Shown: positions 19,760 to 32,984, counted from the stretch's first letter. The stretch is 64,000 nucleotides of DNA from Silene conica (GCA_029255685.2 CM055313.2:48998079-49062078); one strand, 5' to 3'. Made by a program: numbers and translations. Notes: a model not told the origin generated them from the letters alone.

Positions 19760-21341
19760 TCAGCAGTCAGAATCATAATACCGTTCGCTTCCTGAATGAT
19801 CAACATATACATACTCGGAGCGAGTGTTGATGCTGCTACCACGATTCTTCATTTTCTGCCTTTTGACCCTGTGATGTTTGTGTTAGGTTTAACTAGTTGC
19901 TCATAAACTAATATTAGTCATACTAACATAAACCTTTAATTAACTTTTAATTAACATATTAATAAACTCGTTTATAAGATCTTATGCATGCTACTAAATG
20001 CGGAAATAAGGAGAAAACCGTGTTCTTACACTCGGTCCTAGCTTAGCAAGGATGATCCTCCAAGTACCCAAATTAGAATACCTCCTCCGGATGCACCAAG
20101 ACAAGCCCTCAATAAACCGATCCCTAATGCGTGCTAGACTAGGAATCGGATTTTCCTTAATAATTCTAATCACTCTTATTAGAATATAAATACAATACTA
20201 CTACTAGTATGTTGATATTATCTTTATAATATGTGTTTTTGAGGTTATAAAATCTCTCTTACACTTAGTGTATCTCGGCTAGGTTTAGAGAGTTTTTGAG
20301 TTTTCTACACACTTAGAAAAAATATGCAAATTAGAACTAGCTTGTTTTATGAGCTCTCACACAAGCTTTAAAGGGGTTGTCTTGGCTATTGGGTGGCCGG
20401 GTATGGGTAGTAGTAAGAGGGAACATTTCCTCTTTTCAATGCTCTTAGGGTGGCTCTAGGTACTATTTACAAGAGCACCCTAATGATGAACATTTAAAGA
20501 GTGTTATTTAAGAAGCATAATCACTCCTTAACCACTCACCCAAACCGTCTAACATAAGCCATAATATGGACTTAATTTTATCTTTTGTCAATCTTATAAT
20601 TGTATGTCATGTGACATACAATATGTCACATTGTAAAATATACAATTGATTTAATTTAAATATACATATTTATCAAATAAATATTATGTATAAAATAAAT
20701 AAATCACATTTATCAAGTTGACAAGTAATTCGTAATTACCAATATAAAATAATAATCGTCAATACGATCTACAATCTTTCCGAAAGGTGTGACCTAAAGG
20801 GATCAACTGACCATCACCGTCATACGACAGTAATGTCAAACTCTAGCTAGCCAATCATTACCGATTAATGTTGGTCAGTTGACTAATAATTCTTATCATC
20901 CCTTGCGTATTCTCGTTATGAGATTTAATTATGTGATCGCACTATTGTTGAGGACACATTTCCCAACAGTTTGCATGAACAGCGCACCGAAATCACACAA
21001 TTCCCCCTAAACACCCAGACTATTTTACCACGATTTTCTGTAACCAGTTGCCGATTGTAATCAATATCCACCTTCGATGTCTCTGTTCCAACGAGAAATT
21101 GTGCTGCCCAAGCTTTACATACCTCCGCCATGCTTTTCTTATCCACCCTCTCAAGCTTGTTAAAAATATGTTCTGTAATCTCAGGAAGACTAAAGAACGG
21201 ATGATGAGGCCTACTTCCAGACAATGTTTCTTCTTCAACAATTGTTTTCGAAAACAGAGAGGTCCATTTAAATTGTGATTTTTTCCAATCAACATATCCT
21301 CTCACAAACTCCACAATGTCATCTTCGTTAGAGAAGAACAC
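19760..21341 (-). pseudogene. F-box-like host gene exon split by a solo LTR
   Basis: On the minus strand a frame from 21341 to 20969 encodes about 124 residues with an F-box-like stretch, LPEITEHIF..LERVDKKS..VCKAWA, where LP, HIF, VCKAW match the F-box pattern of SCF ubiquitin-ligase adaptors. It is interrupted at 20968 by a solo LTR. When the LTR and one TSD copy (gtttg) are ignored, the same frame continues from 19875 for a further roughly 37 codons to a TGA at 19762-19760, which supports one original last exon. The 5' end is unclear: the first codon of the open stretch is GTG, and a stop lies upstream at 21351-21353, so an upstream exon or degeneration is likely. It is the only candidate host gene here. 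Confidence 0.5.
19881..20968 (-). mobile_element. Solo LTR of the gag-only copia-type family, TSD gtttg
   Basis: On the minus strand it begins TGTTGGGAAATGTGTCCTCA at 20968 and ends AAACCTAACA at 19881, as in the LTRs at 23806 and 30762. The flanks gtttg at 19876-19880 and 20969-20973 form a 5-bp target duplication. At 1088 bp it is somewhat shorter than the 1.24-kb relatives. Confidence 0.9.
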
Positions 21342-21353
21342 TTTCCTACATTA

Positions 21354-23800
21354 TTTAACCATTGTAGATAATTTTGAGAGTTTAGATTGTTAACAGTGTA
21401 ATGGAAAGACAACGGTTTGCAGCGTGTTACAGGGTTAGATAGTAGTTGAAGACATAAGGTAATTAAGTGCTACAGTTGTGTCTAATCTTTTGGTTTGGGA
21501 AATTTAAAAAGGGAGTTAAGCACTGTTAATTGAGCAAGCAAATATCAATGTTGAACAATGTAATAATCATGATTATTAATAAGTTTTTGTTGCGACGGAT
21601 ATATTCGTATCTTAATAAGTTTCAGTTAATATGTATATTTTCTGTCTCAATTTTAAGAGGGGTCAACTACAGTCAAATATTATAACACAATCAACTAATT
21701 TAGCATTTTCAAGACGGCAACTTACGTCGTTTGATAAGTATATAACACGTTATATGCTTATTATACGTACTGACAGTATGATAAAAAAAGTGTGTCAAAT
21801 ATATTACTATTATACTAATTACACTATTCAATTAATCATTATGTGCTTAACAATAATTTTAAATACAGTTAACAAATAAACAAATTTAACCAGTCGAATC
21901 ATATATATAAATATATACAGTAGCTTAGAACCCGTGCAATTTTGCACAGAAATGCATAGTTAAATAGTCCTTAGTTTTATTAAAACCCGGAATAACATTG
22001 TTATCAATATGTTAGAATTAGTCAGGGCGACAATTCATCTTTTGGAATTTCAGACTTAGAGTAATATTTGGTCTTGCCTTTTATCTTTATTTATAAGTTC
22101 CAATTTTCCATTGCCTGACTATTATGGTTTTCCCTCACTATCGATTATTTTTATCATATTTCAATTTGAGAACAATAATTGTTATAGATCCGAAAATAAG
22201 CTGACCTGAGACCCGTAGTTGACCCAAACTACATCACCCAAATCTGACCCAAAATCTGAATTCATCTGACTCATCCCAAAAAATTTCTTAACTAATTTGA
22301 CTCATAATTTAACCAACCCGACGTGGTATATTCCGAAACCACCCAACTGGAAAATAACTTGGAAAAACAAAAACTCTAACAAACAAAATGACTTGATATG
22401 AGATTTCTCTCTTAATCATTGGTCCGACCCGACCCGTCCCGACCCGTAATGATCCAATCCGATCCGACCCTAATTATCTCGAAAAAAATGATGAACCAAA
22501 CTCACATGACCTGAATTGGCCCAACGGAACCTGAATTAAATTACATTAAAAAATAGTTCTTTACAAATAAGAAATTACCAACCGAGTAATACTTCGTAGA
22601 CGTCGAATTACTCAAGTAAATTCAAACTAATAAAAATTCTACACAATACAATCAAAAAAGAAAAATAAATAATAAATCGATATAGATAACGTGATTACAT
22701 AAAATCATAAAAAGAGAGTATGTATAATAATATTGCAATATAATAATTTCAATCAATATTAATAAGAAATTAAGTAATGATTTTTTTATCATAAATAACG
22801 AAATAATTACTGAGCGGGAAAATATTTAACTAATGACTGTCATGTGTCTAATGGTTTCTCTATTAAAATTATATATAGATAGATATATAGATTGTAGATA
22901 GATATATAGATTGTATAATTTAATATCTCCTATATTTGTTTCAATTTCATTAAACAATATGTCTTTCTTAAGACAGACGAGTTACATACCACTTGTGTAA
23001 ATGACACCATAGCTAATTATTAAAAAAAGTTTTTAGTTTTATATTTAGCGGTTACATAATAGCATTATTATAGAATTAAAAATTTATGTTATTGTGACGC
23101 TTAAAATGATAGTTTGGATCTCATTGAATTAATTGAATCTTTGAGTAATATTGCACTGACAATTAATTATATGTGAGAATATTTTTTGGAGATTTTAATA
23201 TTGCACAGATAAATTTAATATTGCACGGATAATATCTTTAAATAATATTGCTCGCTGTCTATTGACACCAAGAAGTGTCTGAATTTAAAAGATATATAAA
23301 AATAATTTTTATAGAATATTTATATAAAATAGTTTTGCATGAATTTATATAGAATATTTTTATAGTCTAAACACTTCTAAATTTATATAGAATATTTGTG
23401 CACCGATATGCATAGGAATATTTTAGATTTTGAATATCAGTCTAAATTAAGTAAATATAGCACGGACAGGCCACATATTCCCTATTTTGTATACATTAAT
23501 TAGCGAGAATATTTTTTTGCACGATTTTCCAAAACCGATATTACGTCATGGGAACTAAGGAAAATTTTTAATGTGAGAGTGACACGTGTCCAATTCATTT
23601 ATAGTGGTTCTTTTTATATACTTTGATATAGATATCTAATATATTGGCTATGTATAGAAATTTCTGGTTATTACATCAAAACAAGCGTCACATGTGATCA
23701 AATCTATATTTATCGTCTTCTAATCAAGATAATTGTTGTTTTTGAAACTCTTGATCTTTAAGTAGGGTTTTACAAGATGATTGAAGCAAAATGTGAGGTA
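21354..23800. other. AT-rich intergenic DNA without genes
   Basis: No frame resembles a protein family. It holds a GATA/TAGA-type microsatellite-like stretch (22871-22917), a run of GACCCGACCCG-like motifs (22420-22475), and repeated 'aatattgcac' motifs (23146-23260). Helitron-like termini are listed separately. Confidence 0.6.
21925..22879 (-). mobile_element. Possible non-autonomous Helitron, minus strand
   Basis: On the minus strand the 3' end shows hairpin GTGCAA-AA-TTGCAC (21934-21947) followed by GGGTT and CTAA (21928-21925), as at Helitron 3' ends. The other end starts TCTATATATAATTTTAATAG near 22879, resembling the TC starts of plant Helitrons. The base after CTAA is G rather than the expected T. 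No Rep/helicase is encoded. Confidence 0.35.
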
Positions 23801-23805
23801 GGGTT

Positions 23806-25048
23806 TGTTGAGAAATGTATCCTCAACAATAGTGCTATCACATAATTAAATCTCATGACGAGAATGCACAGAGGATGATATGAAATTATATTAGTCAACT
23901 GACCAATAACATTAATCGGTAATGATTGACTAGCTAGAGTTTGACATTACTGTCGTATGACGGTGGTGGTCAGTTGATCTCTTTAGGTCACACCTATAGG
24001 ACAATTCCCTTAATTGATAAACTGATCAAATGTATATTGATACGAGTTGATCATATTCCTTAAACTCATATATCGAGAAATCAGAGGTTAAATCTTATTG
24101 TAAGATTTATGTTTATAATTGAAACGTGTCAATTATTAAACATTGTAAGATATTTTATAATATCGTAATTAGAATGAATCGGGTTGTATATTATCACAAG
24201 GGTTGCAAATCGTATTGACGATTATTGATAATAACCATTTTATATTAAAGTAATTTCGAATTACTTGTCAATTTATTAAATATGATCTATTTAATTTACA
24301 AATGATATTTATTTGATAAATATGCATTTTAAATTAAAATCAATTGTTAATTATTTTAAATGTGAGACTTTAGATGTCACACATGTACAATTGATCAAAT
24401 GACAATTATAAAATGGAGTCCATATTAATAGGGGTGCCGGTTTTATGAGGCATGTTTAAGGGTTGTTTTTGTGTGTTAATTACACCCTTAATGCAATGAT
24501 TATAGGTAGCCTTGAGAATTAAAGCAAGTGCCACCCTAAGAGCCTTGAAAAGGGAAAATGTTCCCCTTTGCTTCTTTCTATGGCCGGCCACCCCATTGCC
24601 AAGGCAACCCACATAAATCTTATGATTTACTCATAAGTTAACTATTCTAATTTCACAAGAAAATTTTCTAGAGAGAAAAATTTATCCAACAAACCTCAAA
24701 ATTATTATATGATAATACTAATATACGGTTTACTATAGTGATAGTATTAGGTTTATTATAAAATAAAAGATAATAAGCTAAGTTAAGGAAAAATCGATTC
24801 TTGTTCTAGTCTTAATCAAGTTTCGGTTGTTTAAGGGTGTCTTGGGTGCATCTTGAAGGAGGTGTTCTATTTGGATACTAAGGAGGATCATCCTTGCATC
24901 GATTTTCTTCGAATTGTAAGCATTCGATTCTTATTTTCCACATAAGTTTTAGCATGCATAAGATCTAAAACATTGATAATTAAAATGTTAATTATCAACT
25001 TATTTAGTATGACTAAAATATTAGGTTTCGAGTTTATATAACCTAACA
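23806..25048 (+). repeat. 5' LTR of the gag-only copia-type element
   Basis: It starts TGTTGAGAAATG and ends CCTAACA. It is homologous to 30762-32000, 48624-51274, the solo LTR at 19881-20968 (reverse) and, more distantly, 63500-64000. Antisense short frames beginning MGCLGNGVAG recur in each copy (24406, 31358, 50632) but reflect LTR homology only. Confidence 0.93.
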
Positions 25049-25050
25049 AT

Positions 25051-25068
25051 TGGTATCAGAGCAATCGG
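25051..25068 (+). other. Primer-binding site, initiator tRNA-Met
   Basis: TGGTATCAGAGCAATCGG begins two bases after the LTR end, the longest primer match in the window. Confidence 0.92.
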
Positions 25069-27492
25069 TTGTTTGCATGATTTTCGTTTATATTTTTTAC
25101 GAAGTTATATTAGTTAACAAAATAAAAATTGAAATTTTATTTCGTATACGATATGGCCGAAATTTATAATGCATGAATACCTACTGATTCTAAATGTATT
25201 TTAGGATATTTGGAATATATTTTGCATATATATTGTTCATAGGTATTTTATTTCCGTTTTTATTAATTTTTTATGGTTAAAATGTTTAATTTTGGGAAAA
25301 ATAGCTAAAATTAACTTATGGCCGAGATTTTTTAGTATGGTTTCACATTTATTTCCTATGATATGAATATGAATTTTCGTAAATTATAGAGTTAAAATAC
25401 ATGGTTTATGATTTTTTTAAGTGTTAAAATGTCATAAAATGAATAAAAATGGGTTTGTATAGTTATATTTCGAATTTGACTATAAAATTTTTTGACTATG
25501 TCAAATGCAATATTTAAAATTGTATACTAAAATTTTCCAGAAATTTTATCATATATTGCATGTTTATTGATTTTTAGTGTACAAATCGGATAAAAGTGAC
25601 ATAATTTCGACTTTAATAGTTTAAGTTGGAAATTAGCCATAAAAATTTCACACGATGTCATATATATTATTTCCAGCATGTATAAAAATTTCGAGATTTT
25701 TATTTGATGTTATGCTTGTGAAATAATTTTAATGGTTAAAATTGTACGATATATGACATAAATCGTTAAAAATAGCAATAGTTGTTAAAATGGCCGAAAA
25801 ATTTAACCCATAAAAGTCATATTAGATATGTTCATCAGCATATTATTCTTGAGAGCCAAAAGTTTCTGTTTTATTTAATTTTATTTATTAAATGTTATAT
25901 TTAAAATTGAATAATAAGAGTCTTTCTAATTAATATTTTGGAAATTGGGCAGTGTGCTATTTAATTTTCTGTCCATTTCAGTTTCCTAAGGTGTTTTGGA
26001 AAGTGTAAAAATATTATTAGTATTTTATAAGTATTTATGAAGGTAATTATTTAATTTTCCGACTCAAAATACTCTTTTTACGTATTAGTTACGAAATAAA
26101 TAATAAAACCGTGTAAGTACTAATATTTTTAAAGTTCTGAAATTTTATGAAAATTCTACAATATTCAAATTTTGAATTTTAAATTTTACGAAATTTTAGG
26201 ACTCTTTTTGAATTTTATATTATTTTTCCCGTAAAACCGAGTAATACCGAACAATTTTATAATATTAAGTTAAGTCATGTTCAAAGTTTGAGTAAGACTA
26301 AATTTTGAAACCTAAATGAGTTGGGAAGATTAACTTAAGAGTGAATTCCGATTCACATTAAGCCAAGTGTTTTTAATCGTTAAAACACGCAATTCCATAA
26401 ACCGAGGTATACAATAACTATATATAAATGATATTAAATAGGACGATTTGGCTTAGGTTTTGCATGTTAGTTCATATTCATAAGCATTGCATATTTTAAT
26501 TATGATTGTCATGATTTTATTTACGTAATTTTGGATTCTGTAATTTTACTTAGTATGGCCTTAGTTTTTAATCGATATTTCCCGTAATGTAAAGGGGTTA
26601 TCGATTCAGATGTAACTAATGTGATCTCGTATCACTTTATTTATTGTTTTCTATTTTATAATGTATAAAGTAGACTAGAAAAGTTGTAATTTTTGTATAT
26701 TCCGGTGAGCCTTGAAGACGATGCCATTCAGAAAGGAGTTCCGACCAAGACGGTGTTTACCTTGGGATGCGTGCCTCGTGAAGTTCAAGGGACCAAAGGA
26801 GTTGGTTTCCGAGTTTGTACTTTTATTATTTTCTTTTCTAGGAAAGGCCATACTAGGGTTTCTTATGTTTTTATGCTTTTATTTTGCTTAATATGTTTGC
26901 ATGGATAGCCAAATCGTCATATCATGTCATGCATTTTTTATTCGATTTAGTCGACCTAGTCAATTATTTTATCGATAATTCACCGACTTAGTTCACTTAA
27001 ACGGAGATAGATAATAATTTGACTAGATCTCTTACAAATAAATATTGAGACTTAGCCTTACCAAAAAGTATAGACCCATGACTCCCTTCTTCACAAGAAA
27101 GTGGGCTCGGCTACACCGGGGTACTAAAATTGTTACGTTGGGTAAGTGGGGTAATAAGATTACACCTTGAAATTTGGTCGATCTCAACGAAGGTATTCGT
27201 AACCATAGTTGCAATAAGTTCGGGCTAAAGAAAATTTTTAGAAAATTGTCGACCGAGAGTTCTAAGGTAGAACCGATTGAAGAGTTAATCCACAAAATTA
27301 TATCAATAAGGGTTGAATCGGCTACACCGTGCCCGGATTAGTATGGATTTGGGTCTCGGAATTGTTTACTTAATTGGGTAAGAGATCATTAAGTAAATAA
27401 CTAAACTTGTTTAAATTTAATTACGAGTTTTAAAAATGATGTGGTTTTAATTCCTTTATTTTTTTATTGTAGTTTAATTTTCAACTTCATCA
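25069..27492 (+). other. Leader of the gag-only copia-type element
   Basis: About 2.4 kb, AT-rich, without a convincing ORF. The last part (about 26680-27480) loosely parallels the end of the copia leader at 1290-2110, for example 'ggaaaggccatactaggg' against 'gataggccacactagg', again linking the two families. Confidence 0.65.
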
Positions 27493-28452
27493 ATGGCAAC
27501 CAACGCTCCACCTCTCACTAATGTATCATGGCTTCGATCCTTGATGGATCGTTGCAAACTCGATAAGCATGGTTCCAATTTCAAGGATTGGGATGCGCAA
27601 TTACTTTTGCCCGCTCAAGGTGACGATAAGACTCGTTACCTCTCCGAAGCCGCTCCGACCGCTCGTTCTGCGGTTCAAACGCGTGAGGCTTATGAAGCCT
27701 ACATGAAAGAGTCCTCCGCTCTTAAAAATGTGATTATCTTCTCCATGGAGCCGGATCTCTAAAGGAGTATGATCAAGTTAAGCACATCATATGAGATATA
27801 CACAAAACTTGCGACGATGTTTTCACAAACTCCAAGGGTGATTCAATATGAGGCGGCTTCCGCCTTCTTCGACATTTGCTTGAAGGAGGAACAAAAGATA
27901 AGCCCTCATGTACTCAAATTAGTTGAGTTCGCGGAGACTCTAAAGTTGCAAGGAGTTGATGTTCCCGACTCACTCACCATTGACCGAGTTCTTCACTCTC
28001 TCAATAAGGTGAAATCGTATGCTCAATTCCGGGTGAATTTCAACATGCGAAATCAAGAGACCACATTGGATGAATTGCATAAGATGCTCGTCCAAGCCGA
28101 GAGGGAAATGGGACTTCATGAAAGTTCCACTAAGGATGTTTTGAACATCGAGAAGAAAGAGAAAGGAAATTTCAAGAGGAATGCCTTCAAAGGCAAGGGC
28201 AAGAAAACGTTCAAGCCCAAACCGGCTAAAGAAAAGACCTTTTCGAAAGGCGCTTCCACCTCATCTTCAAAACCTGAAGACAAGTGTCATTATTGCACGA
28301 GGTTAGGACAATGGAAACGTAATTGCCCCAAATACTTGACCGATCTCAAAAATGGGAAAGCTCTCCCCGTAGGTAATAATTCTCGTTTAAATTCATGTTA
28401 TTTTGTCAACTTATGTATAGTGATACAAATTGTTGATCTTTACCCTTTTTAA
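27493..28452 (+). pseudogene. Copia-type gag with an internal stop codon
   Basis: The ATG at 27493 opens a copia gag (WLRSLMDRCKLDKHGSNFKDW). It is broken by TAA at 27760-27762 and continues in the same frame to 28452. Residues after the stop cover the rest of the capsid-like domain, a lysine-rich basic stretch, and a knuckle CHYCTRLGQWKRNC in which the zinc-ligand His is replaced by Gln. The last about 25 codons after GKALPVG look noncoding. GT..AG-like boundaries (ccgtag|GTAATA.. to ..TTTAAAG|GGCC near 28464) could remove them, after which a short open stretch ends at TGA near 28504. No pol follows. Confidence 0.85.
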
Positions 28453-28504
28453 TTGTTTTAAAGGGCCACCTCCTAATGACAAAGGCAAGGAGAAGGAAGC
28501 ATGA

Positions 28505-30761
28505 AGTTCCTTACATGGATGGCTATGGTAGCATCCAATTGATTGAAGACTTAAGAGCTTGGCTCTAATTTTCATTATTGTCTTCTTTCATATTTTTCAT
28601 TTTATTTCCTAGAACAATTTTCTTTTCATGTAAGACAAGGATTTAAAATCCTAAACAATGGTTGTATTTTGGATATTAGTGACTTGGTTTTCAACCCAAG
28701 TCACTACTTTTGTTCTTAATCAATTTATTGATTCCTAAAATAAATTGTATAACTTGTCAAACATGAATTAAAGTGATCTCTATAAATCACTAGATAAATA
28801 CCATGAAACGTTTGTTGTAAAATAACATTGATACGATCAATATAAAGAATCAAAGTGTTGATTAATTAAAAACGAGAAATACACCTTAAAAGAGAAAAAC
28901 ATTCAATCAAAATGAATATTAGTTCATTATAAGATGATCATTATAAGTGAAAATGAGAATGAATTCATCACACCTATAAACTTTTCAAACATTCACATAC
29001 ATTGGTTATATCGAAAATAGCTATCCTTATATAAATAAAGGTTATTTTTAAAGGATAGAGTGGGAGAAATTTCGCCCCGCAAACCAATGTTATAAATGTA
29101 GGATCTTAGAGAAGAATCCCACATGGGATTCTTAAGAAGAACCCTAAATGAATGGATAAAAGTAACTACGAGAGGACACTGAAGAAACTACGGGAGGACA
29201 CAAGAGGAAATGTTCCTTATGTTCATTGTTCTAGAGAAAGGATAAAGGAAACCCCGTATGAAAACGGTTCCTTAACAAATAAGATTTTTCAAAATTATAA
29301 GATAATAGAGGAGATATCATCTCAGTTCTCTCAATGATAGTATCTATTGTATCGAAAAGTGAAATTAGGAAATATCACAAGAAATGAAGAGTTCAAGTGA
29401 TAACTGATTGATATCAGCTCAAGTGGTAGCAAGAGAATAACATGCAAAGGTTCATTTAAAAAATGATAAATCGAGTGATGTTGATTTTAGTGGGAGCGAT
29501 ATTCATTAGAGAATTGAACGTACCATTTAGAGAGAATGGTGATTCTTTAAATTGTAAAGAATAAGAAGTTCTCAATTCTACATGAACTAAATACCTTACA
29601 TCATAGGATGATGAAGCTTCAAGGGAAAGGTTATTATATTGATAATAAAAGGTCACCCATTAGAAATCAAAATGGTTAAAAAAATTATTCATATTGATGA
29701 ATATGAACCTAAAACTTTTGATTAAAATAGCCAAGATGAGTGAGAATATTGGAGTGATGAAATCATTAATAACTACAATATAGATTACGGTACATAAGTG
29801 ACGATACGTCACGAGTTATAAGATAACAGTGGGAGCTTCCCTCAGGAAAGGAAACTCAAGATCTAGAATGAGTTCTAGATATGTACTCAAATAAGATCAT
29901 ATTATGTGAGATAATATGAGTTGGAAGGAGACCAAAATTTGTAGGTTTTGAAAACATGAATAAAAAGGTTTATTCGAATTGATGATCATGCATCAAATCT
30001 ATGGAGCAGTATTGACTGTCTTTGCATGACAATGTCATTTGACTTATATTAACTCTCAATGATGAATGCTTTGTCAAAATCCAAATGGGTTGTAAGAGAC
30101 AACTTTGAACCCCATAAAGTGAACTGGATTGACTTAGTATAGCCTCTGGCCGCTTATATGAGGTGACATCTCAATGCGACTGGAATGTGAGGCGACTGAT
30201 AGCAAATTCAAATGCCATAGAGTCATATGTGATGACTATTCAATCACATAGACAGACTGCAAGAGACACTCTGTCGGGCAAAGTGACCACTTATAGAGTT
30301 CTGGAAATTTTATGATAGCCGAGTCGTGGCAAGAGCTGCTATAATATTCTTATGAGTCAATTCTTAGACTAAAGACTACTCTCCCAGGATGGTACAGTTT
30401 TGGGATAACCTTGATCCATTCTCTACGACTTTTCGTAACTGGAGTCAAATGGGATTGCTTTGGGTTGTGACTGACTGTGGCTAGCTAAAGGGACTAGTAC
30501 GATAGAAATTGTCCACCCCTTGTCAGGGTTGTTCAAATCTCAAGGCCACTCGAGGAGAAATTAACTGGAAATGCGTGGCCACGCTTGGAATGTATCTATG
30601 GTAGATAACTCTGGTCAAACAATTATTCTCCAGATCAAGGAAACCACTCATGATATGATCGAATGCAAGTACGACCTCAGAGAGACACCGTGCATTGAGT
30701 GGGAGATTGTAATAGGACAAGAGAATTGGTGACGCGCACTTGTCGAGGACAAGTGGGAGAT
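28505..30761 (+). other. Noncoding 3' region and polypurine tract of the gag-only copia-type element
   Basis: No pol-like frame is readable; short frames are random. The 3' part (about 30060-30760) parallels 6040-6800 of the copia element ('caaggccactcgagga' and 'gggccactcgagga', then 'gtgggagattg'). The polypurine tract AAGTGGGAGA is at 30751-30760. Confidence 0.7.
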
Positions 30762-32000
30762 TGTTGGGAAATGTGTCCTCAACAATAGTGCGATCACATA
30801 ATTAAATCTCATGACGAGAATGCACAGGGGATGATACGAAATTATATTAGTCAACTAACCAACATTAATCGGTAATGATTGGCTAGCAAGAGTTTGACAT
30901 TACTGTCGTATGATGGTGGTGGTCAGTTGATCCCTTTAGGTCACACCTATAGGGCAATTCCCTTAATTGATAAATTGATCAAATGTATATTGATACGAGT
31001 TGACCATATTTCTTAAACTCGTATATCGAGAAATCAGAGGTTAAATCTTATTGTAAGATTTATGTTTATAATTGAAACTTGTCAATTATTAAACATTGTA
31101 AAATATTTTATAATATCGTAATTAGAATGAATCGGGTTGTATATTGACACAAGTGTTGCAAATCGTATTGACAATTATTGATAATAACCATTTTATATTA
31201 AAGTAATTTCGAATTACTTGTCAATTTATTAAATATGATTTATTTAATTTACAAATGATATTTATTTGATAAATATGCATTTTAAATTAAAATCAATTGT
31301 TACTTATTTTAATGTGACACTTTAGATGTCACAAATGTACAATTGATCAAATAACAATTATAAAATGGAGTCCATATTAATAGGGGTGCCGGTTTTATGA
31401 GGCATGTTTAAGGGTTGTTTTTGTGTGTTAATTACACCCTTAATGCAATGATTATAGGTAGCCTTGAGAATTAAAGCTAGTGCCACCCTAAGAGCCTTGA
31501 AAAAGGAAAATGTTCCCCTTTGCTTCTTTCTTTGGCCGGCCACCCCATTGCCAAGGCAACCCACTTAAATCTTATGATTTACTCATAAGTTAACTATTCT
31601 AATTTCACAAGAAAATTTTCTAGAGCGAAAAATTTATTCAACAAACCTCAAAATTATTATATGATAATACTAATATACGGTTTACTATAGTGATAGTATT
31701 AGGTTTATTATAAGATAAAAGATAATAAGCTAAGTTAAGGAAAAATCGATTCTTGTTCTAGTCTTAATCAAGTTTTAGTTGTTTAAGGGTGTCTTGGGTG
31801 CATCTTGAAGGAGGTGTTCTATTTGGATACTAAGGAGGATCATCCTTGCATCGATTGTCGTCGAATTGTAAGCATTCGATTTTTATTTTCCGTATAAGTT
31901 TTAGCATGCATAAGATCTAAAACATTTATAATTAAAATGTTAATTATCAACTTATTTAGTATGACTAAAATATTAGGTTTTGAGTTTATATAACCTAACA
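30762..32000 (+). repeat. 3' LTR of the gag-only copia-type element
   Basis: It starts TGTTGGGAAATG and ends CCTAACA, followed by TSD gggtt. It differs from the 5' LTR at scattered sites (a few percent by eye), so it is older than the copia element at 1-7796. Confidence 0.93.
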
Positions 32001-32005
32001 GGGTT

Positions 32006-32984
32006 GAGTAAGGTTTGATTTTTACGTATGTCGATGTATACATGGGGTATATGTGGATGGAATTAGGGTTCTATGTGTTGTTCTAGATTTTTCCTTACTT
32101 TCAAATGGTATATAATAATGTCGCAAGTATATTTGTTGTGTTAAAAACTAATAATGATAAGTAAATTATAATCACGATACAAATATTATAATCACGATAC
32201 ATTTTACACATTACTCCAAATTTCACACCATCATCCATACCTAGACATTAGAGCCTGTCGAAAGGCCCAAAATCACTAGATTAGATCGACCCAATTTAGT
32301 TCATTATCGAGATTACGCCTTAATGTTAAATTTCACACGCCTATTCACCAATACATATAATTGGGTAGTAATAGCCCACATTTAGGCCTAACTTCGTACT
32401 ATCATAATTCAAACATGTTCAAGAGTTACTATCTTTACCGTATAGCAAATATCTTAACTCATACGATACTTTTTAGCCCGCTACATGCACATCTACCTCT
32501 ACTTTTCTTTTCATTTTTTTCCACAATTCATACATTATTTAAAATTATAAAAATTACTACATGTTTAAATTAGAGCCCAACTAATATCCCAAACTAGCTA
32601 GATTGGTTCGATCCAAATTAGTCCATTAACAAGATTGGGCCTCAATTTTAAATTTAACAATCACGCTGACCAATGTATATAATATTGGCGGTTGTAATCT
32701 ACATTTAGGCCCAACTTTGTACTATCGTAGCCTATACATATATAAGAGTTCTTAGTTTTACCATATAGTACAAATACAGGGAGTTTATAACTGGTTTTTA
32801 TAACTTCAATTTTAAGTATTTTTCTTGAATAACTAACTAATACTACATACTGATAGTTATTAAGTTATAACGGCCATTGTAAATGTATAAAATTAGGAAA
32901 ACGAGATCCATAGGCCAATGCTTCCATGTCTCACACATGATGAACAGTCTAAATGATTAAGATTATGAATGTTTGTTATTTACT
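32006..32984. other. Intervening DNA with an imperfect direct repeat
   Basis: About 1 kb without genes. Segments near 32270-32430 and 32577-32740 are diverged direct repeats (shared 'ctagatt', 'cattaacaagatt / cattatcgagatt', 'cacatttaggcc'). Copy B (51280-52206) lacks about 85 bp of the second repeat. Confidence 0.6.

Larger units (their letters stand above)
23806..32000 (+). mobile_element. Gag-only Ty1/copia-type element (TR-GAG), complete with TSD gggtt
   Basis: The 8195-bp element has LTRs of 1243 and 1239 bp, a PBS, a long leader, a gag pseudogene, about 2.3 kb of noncoding DNA, a polypurine tract and a 3' LTR. Flanks gggtt at 23801-23805 and 32001-32005 form the target duplication. 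There is no protease, integrase or RT, so it would have moved with enzymes of a related element. The gag resembles that of the copia element at 2115 in layout (WLRSLMD.., DxHGSNFKDW, KNVIIFSMEP), and the LTRs share the CACCTATAGG block. Part of it (from 28122) is duplicated at 45980-51274. Confidence 0.93.

Noticed and set aside
21631-21879. 82-residue frame in intergenic DNA
   Set aside because: AT-rich, Tyr/Ile-biased composition and no recognisable domain.
24406-24612. 68-residue minus-strand frame repeated at 31358 and 50632
   Set aside because: It lies within LTR copies in antisense; repetition reflects LTR homology, and no family is recognised.
29152-30854. Short frames in the 3' region of the gag-only copia-type element (29152-29337, 29456-29656, 30523-30720, 30648-30854)
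   Set aside because: Short, on both strands and without pol motifs; the equivalents in copy B (47275, 48385, 48510) exist only by duplication.
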